Source: JBFFSQ01 sp041572275
Lineage (GTDB): Bacteria > Pseudomonadota > Gammaproteobacteria > SZUA-229
Direction: 5' to 3'
DNA length: 11,151 nt
Assembly (NCBI GenBank): GCA_041572275.1
Contig: JBFFSQ010000093.1
Coordinates: forward strand, 1-11,151
The position numbers and the translations under genes are program-made. Numbering within the stretch: position 1 is the stretch's first letter; every line of letters starts with the position of its first letter. This document shows, one piece after another, positions 6,053 to 11,151 of this stretch. The notes beneath the pieces are model-generated. The model was not told the origin of the DNA. It did not search any database and worked only from the letters and a program-made list of their open reading frames with translations.

Positions 6053-6961
6053 CTACGGCCTAAAACACTGCAAGTCATCAGCAAAATACAGTGGGCCAGA
6101 ATATTTGTGGCGTATCAAATTTTCAGATGTTTGTTCTTTGCCAAAGGTACGATTCATGCGGTGAGATAATACCAGTTGCTTGACTTTAGCAGCAGCTGCA
6201 ATTTCTCCAATCACCGAAGGTGGCATGTGAAGGTTACGAGCGACTCCAGCTGCTTCTTCTGGAATAGCATGATGTGCAACTAACAAATCAGCCGTCTTTG
6301 CCAGAGATGAAAGTGTATTGAAATCGTTATTCATATCACCACTAAAAACAATCGACTTATCTTCAATCTCAATCCGCCAGGCTAATGCAGGGTTCGGTCC
6401 ATGATGCACAGCCACCGCAGTAATTTTATAAGGCTTACTTACCACCACATGCTCAGATTTAGAGCTGACATCCACATCATAAGCCAACAGACGATAACTA
6501 TCTGTTTCATCGATATAACTGTTTAAATACTTAAAAGTACCTGCAGATCCAAAAAGCGTCTGTACAAACGTACTTGCTGCAGGCATTAAAGAATTACCTG
6601 TAGGACCATATAAAGGTAAATCGTTTTGCCGATGGGTAAAGAAACTAGCCTTAATTAAAGCGGGCAAATCATTGCTGTGGTCAACATGAAAATGACTCAT
6701 CAGGATAAACTGCAAGTCATTCAGCTTAGCACCGCTTTCCTCAAAGCGAAGTAGACTACCCGCACCCATGTCGACTAACACTCGTGCTTTACCATTATGC
6801 CAAATCACATAGGCACTCGATGCTCGCCCATCATCCAACTCTGGCCCACCAGAACCCAACACCTGTAGCCACACACCATCCGAATAACAGCCAGTGTTAG
6901 CCTGTAAAGATGTAAACGATAACAACACCAATGAAAAAATGAAAACTAATTTATTTAACAT
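6053..6961 (-). CDS. Exported metallo-beta-lactamase-fold hydrolase
   Basis: This 302-residue protein has a Sec signal peptide (MLNK, hydrophobic 5-17, likely cleavage after LQA at 19-21), so it should act in the periplasm or outside the cell. The metal ligands of the fold are all visible: H90, H92, D94 and H95 in SHFHVDHSND, H186 or H187 in VHHG, D209 in FSGDM, and H267 in LSHRM. The N-terminal LGSGGPELDDGRASSAYVI and the D64-M-G strand resemble RNase Z-like and alkylsulfatase-like branches (PF12706-type), not true beta-lactamases. The substrate cannot be told; a small ester, sulfate or phosphodiester is likely by family. Only two cysteines are present, C25 just after the signal and C299 near the end, which may form a disulfide. 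The start has no clear Shine-Dalgarno sequence. The hydrolase gene upstream on the same strand ends 114 bases away. Confidence 0.8.
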   Translation of the reverse strand: MLNKLVFIFSLVLLSFTSLQANTGCYSDGVWLQVLGSGGPELDDGRASSAYVIWHNGKARVLVDMGAGSLLRFEESGAKLNDLQFILMSHFHVDHSNDLPALIKASFFTHRQNDLPLYGPTGNSLMPAASTFVQTLFGSAGTFKYLNSYIDETDSYRLLAYDVDVSSKSEHVVVSKPYKITAVAVHHGPNPALAWRIEIEDKSIVFSGDMNNDFNTLSSLAKTADLLVAHHAIPEEAAGVARNLHMPPSVIGEIAAAAKVKQLVLSHRMNRTFGKEQTSENLIRHKYSGPLYFADDLQCFRP

Positions 6962-6984
6962 ATGAGTATCTATTGTTTTAGATC

Positions 6985-7035
6985 AGAGTAAAAAACATCT
7001 CGATTTTAACAGCTTCACCTAATAGTTTTTACTCT
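6985..7035. repeat. 10-bp inverted repeat upstream of the metallo-hydrolase gene
   Basis: AGAGTAAAAA (6985-6994) and TTTTTACTCT (7026-7035) are perfect complements with 31 bases between them. They sit 24-74 bases upstream of the metallo-hydrolase start at 6961, where an operator or the promoter would be expected. Read on the minus strand, the left arm gives TTTTTACTCT, so a weak terminator for the hydrolase transcript is another possibility. Confidence 0.4.
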
Positions 7036-7058
7036 AATCCAAACTATCACAACACTGT

Positions 7059-7089
7059 AACTATTGTACTCATACTTATAACAATAGTT
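7059..7089 (-). repeat. 9-bp inverted repeat across the hydrolase stop codon
   Basis: AACTATTGT (7059-7067) and ACAATAGTT (7081-7089) pair perfectly around 13 bases that contain the hydrolase stop codon (7076-7078). No T run follows on the minus strand, so it is not a standard intrinsic terminator. It could protect the transcript end. Confidence 0.4.
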
Positions 7090-8539
7090 TAACCAGCTCC
7101 GGCAAATAATTAATAATTCCATAAGATAAAATCACGATCAGGAAAGCCCAGAAAACATAACCACCCAGGGCCAGAAAAAAGCGATGAAATCTCGAATAGG
7201 GTTCTACCTCTTTATCACGCAGGAAATAATGCCCATAGCAACGGCCTAGAATATAACGCAGGGTTCGTTTCGAATCAGACCAGTACAATACATGGGCCAC
7301 GCCGGGTAATAGCGAGGATAAACGTGGCGACATCAGTAGATTGATCGGCTGTGCCTGACCACAAATAAGATCATCACTCAGTGAGCCAGATACAGGATCA
7401 AACACACTATAGAAATTAACCCACCACTCTTCTTTTGGCAGCGCCTGTGTTTTTGATTTCACATTTGCCAGCTGTTTAGACTCGATATCCGTAAGCTCTT
7501 CACCACCATACAAGAGGCTTTCCCGTGACTGATCCGGCCAGGGTCTGATTGCCTTTTTACCAAACAGGAATGCAATCTTATCTAAAGGACTACCCAGGGT
7601 CACAAAGCGCCGCATACCCGTTCTAAACTGTTCGACACCATACTTCTGTTCTTCATCACCGGTAAAGGCAAGCTCTTCTGCGCGATGAAATAGATCGGAC
7701 AATACGTTATAACTAATCACCGTACCCAGGCTATGCGCCACCCAGACAATACGTTCAAAGGCAACAGGCTCACCAGAAGCTTGAATCAACTTGTCTTTAT
7801 CCAGTTTACGAAAATTCCAGTCCAGCCCGAGCATACGTAAAAATTGTTCTCCGACCCGGTAATCAATACGCTGCACAACAGCACGCTCTATCATGCCTTT
7901 TGGATCAACATAGAGACGAATATCGGCAATAAACTGGGTAAGTATTTTAGGGCTTCGAATCAAGGCCAGCGTTAATGCGAACAGGGAAACCAGTTGCAAT
8001 GGCCAGTACAACAAATAGTACCAACCCACCACTTTAATCAGGCGAGGGTGTAATAAGCGAACTTGCTGACGCAAAAACCAGGAATAAGTACGAAATACTG
8101 AACAACGCCTTATCCAGAGATGACCAAAAAAGGTTTTTTCCCTTTCCCCAAAACGTTGCCAATCTTCCTCAAAGGTCTTTTCAAGATCAGAATAATTCGA
8201 CCAGTAACCATCCAAAATGAATGGAAGCGGTAAACCATTGGCATTTTCCAGACCATGATCATTGTCTTCACTGGGGTGATTCCTCTGCCATTTAGCAATG
8301 GCTTCAAAAGCATCTTCAAAACCTGAACGAAGGCTGGCAGCAGTCGTGGTCCAGCTCTGGTCACCTATGCCATGAACGACAAAAATAGCAGACTTTCTAC
8401 CAGGGTGTTCTTGAAGCTTCCCCTTGACTTTGATCTTCCTTGGCACACGATACAAATTCCATTGATAACAATCATCATAGGCCCGTGGCGGTTTATTTCC
8501 ATTACACACATTCACTACATCATTATCAGTTTTATCCAT
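7076..8539 (-). CDS. Membrane-anchored alpha/beta serine hydrolase, function unknown
   Basis: This is a 487-residue alpha/beta-hydrolase. The strand FVVHGIGDQ (53-61) gives the HG oxyanion turn. The nucleophile elbow is VAHSLGT with S270 (an AxSxG form, not GxSxG). D381 in VFDPVSG is the likely acid and H416 in VAHVLYW the likely base, an order seen in PGAP1-like and other lipase-type hydrolases. There is no signal peptide. A hydrophobic stretch at 170-194 lies between the first catalytic strand and the elbow, and a second span at 453-478 is followed by a short tail, so the protein is probably anchored in the inner membrane. A lipid or acyl ester is a reasonable substrate guess. The ribosome site is weak (GGA about 11 bases before the ATG). 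The start is 112 bases downstream of the gene for a three-span membrane protein on the same strand. Confidence 0.78.
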   Translation of the reverse strand: MDKTDNDVVNVCNGNKPPRAYDDCYQWNLYRVPRKIKVKGKLQEHPGRKSAIFVVHGIGDQSWTTTAASLRSGFEDAFEAIAKWQRNHPSEDNDHGLENANGLPLPFILDGYWSNYSDLEKTFEEDWQRFGEREKTFFGHLWIRRCSVFRTYSWFLRQQVRLLHPRLIKVVGWYYLLYWPLQLVSLFALTLALIRSPKILTQFIADIRLYVDPKGMIERAVVQRIDYRVGEQFLRMLGLDWNFRKLDKDKLIQASGEPVAFERIVWVAHSLGTVISYNVLSDLFHRAEELAFTGDEEQKYGVEQFRTGMRRFVTLGSPLDKIAFLFGKKAIRPWPDQSRESLLYGGEELTDIESKQLANVKSKTQALPKEEWWVNFYSVFDPVSGSLSDDLICGQAQPINLLMSPRLSSLLPGVAHVLYWSDSKRTLRYILGRCYGHYFLRDKEVEPYSRFHRFFLALGGYVFWAFLIVILSYGIINYLPELVKLLL

Positions 8540-8604
8540 AACGACAATCCGTTTATATTCGTTATTAAGACTACTTCATCATACTACCCGGTACCTCAAT
8601 ATAC

Positions 8605-8624
8605 TAAATATTAAAGAATATTTA
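8605..8624. repeat. AT-only 8-bp inverted repeat between the membrane-protein and hydrolase genes
   Basis: TAAATATT (8605-8612) and AATATTTA (8617-8624) are perfect complements around a four-base centre. The repeat lies 66 bases upstream of the hydrolase start, inside the 112-base gap between two genes probably transcribed together. Pure AT pairing makes it weak as an RNA hairpin; a protein-binding site is as likely. Confidence 0.3.
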
Positions 8625-8651
8625 TAAATGCCATAATTTAATGCATACCCT

Positions 8652-9038
8652 CTACATATATGAAATTAAAGATATACCGATCGCAACGGCCACTACAACA
8701 CTCCAGTAAAATGCCACCAGCGTTTGAGTTTTAAAGGGTGTTAAGGTTTCGAAGGGTATATCGGCAGAGACCGATGCATCCATGGCTCGTGCTGCGAACT
8801 CCTCCAATTGTGTTTGCGCTTTTTTAAGGGCGCTGTAATTTCCAAGACAAAAAACCAAATAGCCTAAAATAATTATCAATGTCTTACTTAAAGACATTGT
8901 TGCTTCTTCACTACCCAGCGTAAAACCCAGCACAGCCAGCGTAACTACCGAAAAATATTTCCATAATATATCAGTCTGGGCATATTGGGTTTGGTAAAGC
9001 TCGATTAAAGAAATGGCATTCGAAATGGGCATGGACAT
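8652..9038 (-). CDS. Small three-span membrane protein of unknown function
   Basis: This 128-residue protein has three hydrophobic spans (about 26-43, 52-68 and 106-126). Between spans two and three is a soluble segment (69-104) with the helical, charged stretch ALKKAQTQLEEFAARAMDA, which may be an amphipathic helix or short coiled coil. The N-terminal 25 residues (LIELYQTQYAQTDILWKYFS) are polar and aromatic-rich. There is no cleavable signal. AAGGAA lies five bases before the ATG, a strong ribosome site. It is the first gene of the minus-strand run that continues with the hydrolase, and may be its membrane partner. I recognise no named family. Confidence 0.68.
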   Translation of the reverse strand: MSMPISNAISLIELYQTQYAQTDILWKYFSVVTLAVLGFTLGSEEATMSLSKTLIIILGYLVFCLGNYSALKKAQTQLEEFAARAMDASVSADIPFETLTPFKTQTLVAFYWSVVVAVAIGISLISYM

Positions 9039-9420
9039 ATATATTCCTTATCTAGTTATTTTTATTCAATAGTTATCTTAAGCCAGAAACACACTCAACA
9101 TCTACTCACCAGTCGAAAGCTAAAAAAATCAGCCCTAAATATCTCAGTTGCAATAATAGGAATTTATCCCCTTTAATTCCCCATTTCAAATAACGCATAC
9201 TACAAAATTCAGATGACATCATGATACTCGATCATCTCTTAAAAGGTGAATAACCATGATTTTGTATACGCTGTTAAAGGGAGCAATTTAGGAATGAAGC
9301 CATTGATGATTTCAGATAGACAAGTTTGAAACATCATGAAATCGCTCTTCACCGGAAAGAACCAATCGGCGTTCAGGATAGAGTCAATAACTACACAATA
9401 AGCAAAAAGGAACAACGAAT
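9039..9420. other. AT-rich divergent gap before the haloperoxidase gene
   Basis: No gene is supported in these 382 bases. The interval must hold promoters for the minus-strand membrane-protein gene and for the haloperoxidase, but I see no convincing -35/-10 pair for either. A bulged stem (TGATG-A-TTTCA at 9304-9314 with TGAAACATCA at 9327-9336, 12-base loop) lies about 85 bases before the haloperoxidase start and could form in its leader. AAGGA at 9407-9411 is the haloperoxidase ribosome site. Confidence 0.4.
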
Positions 9421-11151
9421 ATGACGACACGACGCACTAACCAGCCACTCATACTCGAAGATCGTGAGGACCTCGAACGCTACGTTTACACCCACACACC
9501 CGACGGGATGTCCCTTGAGGAAACACGTGATGAAGCCGCCCAGGTGTATGCCGACAAGATAGCCGAAAGCAAACACACCTCGATCGTCCACAACGCCAAC
9601 GCCGACGAAGAAAAATACCAGAAACAGGATTTCCTCGGCTCCTTCAGCAAGGGCCTACCACGACAAAACGGTGGTCCGGCAGGAACAGAGTGCCTCCCCG
9701 AACATGACGAATTCCTGCGTCTTCGCCGTGCTACCCATACGGCCAATTTCTGTACCGGACCCGATGTCCCAAAACTGGGCACTAACCTTCCGGACTGGCG
9801 CGTCGCCCTGAAAGGAACCGGCCTACGTGGCTGGGAGGCACCCGAAGCCGGCCTCAGTCATGAACCCCATGGCCCCGATTCCCATTCCGTCACCATGGCC
9901 GCGGCACCACAACTGGAATCTGATCAGTTAGCCTTCGAAATGGCCGAGGTCTACTGGCTGTCGCTACTGCGTGATATTCCGCTCACCGAGTTCAGTGAAA
10001 AACCGGAAGGACTCACTGCGTGCAAGCAAAACAATACCGTATTTGACGCAGTAAAAGACCTCAACAACATGATGTACGCCAAGAACGGTTTCACGGACGC
10101 GGTAGCAGAAGCCGCCGGTATCCCGAGCCGCTCACGCCAGACCGATGCCAAAGGTAATTTGACACCCGCCAATATTTTCCGCGGTGTCACACCGGGCGAC
10201 CTGCATGGCCCCTACCTCTCCCAGTTCATGCTGTTGGGCTGCCCCGCCCCGGCCGACGGGGGGCTGGCAAATGATATCGCCCAGATCAAGAAAGGTTACA
10301 TCGCCTACGGCGCCCAGGTCACCAGTCAGAAGTATCGGCCCCATCTGGCCTGCCTCGACCATATGACCGATCGTGCAAGTTTTCTTGATGTTCAGGAAGG
10401 GGCGAAGGTCGGTGGTGCACTGTTCGAGAAAGGCGCGCGCTTCATCACCACGCCTCGCGACCTGGCAACCTTTGTCCATTACGACGCCTTGTACCAGGCC
10501 TATCTCAATGCCTGCCTGATGTTGTTAGGCTTCGGTGCACCGGTCGACGCTGGCATCGCCGCACACAACAACATGTCACCTCTGGCCAGCGACCTGAAGA
10601 ACGTCACCGACGGCTTCGCCTTGTTCGGCGGCCCCCACATACTCAACCTGGTCACCGAGGTGGCAACACGTGGTCTCAAGGCCGTGCGTTACCAGAAGTT
10701 CAACGTGCACTGCCGCCTACGTCCAGAAGCCGTGGGCGGACTGATCACCTTCGACCCCCATGGTATCGGTAGCGCAATTGGCGCCAAACTCAGCAACAAC
10801 CTGAAGGATCGTATCGTGGACTGGAATGTTTTTCAGAACAGTGCAGCAAACTTCAGCCTGCGTAGTGCGCTTGATCCTGCCAAGCTGGCGGCGGCAGGTT
10901 CAATCGACGAGAAAACACTGTTACTGCCGATGGCGTTCCCGGAAGGCTCACCTATGCACCCATCCTACGGCGCTGGTCACGCCACCGTCGCCGGTGCCTG
11001 CGTCACCATGCTCAAGGCCTTCTTCGATACCGATGCCGTGTTCGTACGCGACAGATTACCCAGCCCGGACCAGGTTCGCATCATTCCCCGCGCCGAGTAC
11101 GAAAGCGATAAAACCCGTTACAAGCCCATCGCCTGCGTCGCTGCAGCCACC
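9421..11151 (+). CDS. Vanadium-dependent haloperoxidase, 3' end cut by window
   Basis: An open frame of 577 codons runs off the window without a stop. It shows vanadate-site motifs of the algal and cyanobacterial bromoperoxidase type. K426 and R434 lie in KFNVHCRLRPEA, with the eight-residue spacing I recall for algal enzymes. H513 and the acid-base H520 lie in MHPSYGAGHATVAGACV. The final motif with the vanadate-bound histidine (GRxxxGxHxxxD type) lies beyond the edge. These enzymes use hydrogen peroxide to oxidise bromide, chloride or iodide to hypohalous species. Position 518 is alanine where algal enzymes have a vanadate-contacting serine. No signal peptide is seen (the start is MTTRRTNQPLILED), so a cytoplasmic site or a non-Sec route is likely. 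AAGGA lies nine bases before the ATG. The gene is clearly richer in GC than its flank, which may mark acquisition by transfer. Confidence 0.9.
   Translation, partial: MTTRRTNQPLILEDREDLERYVYTHTPDGMSLEETRDEAAQVYADKIAESKHTSIVHNANADEEKYQKQDFLGSFSKGLPRQNGGPAGTECLPEHDEFLRLRRATHTANFCTGPDVPKLGTNLPDWRVALKGTGLRGWEAPEAGLSHEPHGPDSHSVTMAAAPQLESDQLAFEMAEVYWLSLLRDIPLTEFSEKPEGLTACKQNNTVFDAVKDLNNMMYAKNGFTDAVAEAAGIPSRSRQTDAKGNLTPANIFRGVTPGDLHGPYLSQFMLLGCPAPADGGLANDIAQIKKGYIAYGAQVTSQKYRPHLACLDHMTDRASFLDVQEGAKVGGALFEKGARFITTPRDLATFVHYDALYQAYLNACLMLLGFGAPVDAGIAAHNNMSPLASDLKNVTDGFALFGGPHILNLVTEVATRGLKAVRYQKFNVHCRLRPEAVGGLITFDPHGIGSAIGAKLSNNLKDRIVDWNVFQNSAANFSLRSALDPAKLAAAGSIDEKTLLLPMAFPEGSPMHPSYGAGHATVAGACVTMLKAFFDTDAVFVRDRLPSPDQVRIIPRAEYESDKTRYKPIACVAAAT

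Noticed and set aside
8372..8614. 80-codon plus-strand open frame antisense to the hydrolase start
   Set aside because: It lies opposite a gene with a clear catalytic triad, and has low-complexity hydrophobic content and no ribosome site.
9486..10479. Several minus-strand open frames opposite the haloperoxidase
   Set aside because: These are expected in GC-rich coding DNA; the plus-strand frame has clear haloperoxidase motifs through the whole region.
1..11151. CRISPR arrays, tRNA or rRNA genes, and transposase or integrase genes
   Set aside because: Both strands were read for regularly spaced repeats, tRNA-like cloverleaf ends and conserved rRNA segments; none was seen. The dispersed repeats are too few and too far apart for a CRISPR array.

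Overview
The window looks like part of a gammaproteobacterial chromosome, probably from a marine or salt-exposed organism. The evidence is an NhaR-type LysR regulator, YccA and YebE (TerB/DUF533) family proteins, beta-barrel and lipoprotein genes of a Gram-negative envelope, and a vanadium-dependent haloperoxidase. By eye most of the window is AT-rich (the intergenic parts strongly so). The haloperoxidase gene at the right end is clearly richer in GC. No rRNA, tRNA, CRISPR array, integrase or transposase gene was found.

Layout. (1) 1-951: an imperfect dispersed repeat, then a minus-strand lipoprotein with its own promoter. (2) 952-3978: nhaR (minus) faces a plus-strand cluster of four genes: a short HPF/RaiA-like ribosome hibernation factor, yccA (Bax-inhibitor-1 family), a yebE-like TerB-family membrane protein, and a 47-residue single-span membrane protein. 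Each of the four has a good Shine-Dalgarno sequence, and the cluster closes with a strong hairpin. (3) 3979-5435: an AT-rich 556-base gap, then an unassigned beta-barrel outer-membrane protein starting with TTG. (4) 5436-6052: a small minus-strand conserved-type protein flanked by two repeat elements. (5) 6053-9038: three minus-strand genes, transcribed in the order three-span membrane protein, membrane-anchored alpha/beta serine hydrolase, exported metallo-beta-lactamase-fold hydrolase. (6) 9421 to the end: a vanadium-dependent haloperoxidase of the bromoperoxidase type, cut by the window edge before its last active-site motif.

How the genes may work together. The nhaR/HPF/yccA/yebE block reads as a stress module. 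A sodium/alkali-responsive regulator lies next to genes for ribosome dormancy and membrane-protein quality control; control of the operon by NhaR is inferred from the divergent arrangement only. The hydrolase and its three-span neighbour form a candidate membrane-bound pair with no function I can name; they are the best place in the window to look for something undescribed. The haloperoxidase would oxidise halide with hydrogen peroxide, and its base composition suggests a separate history from its surroundings.
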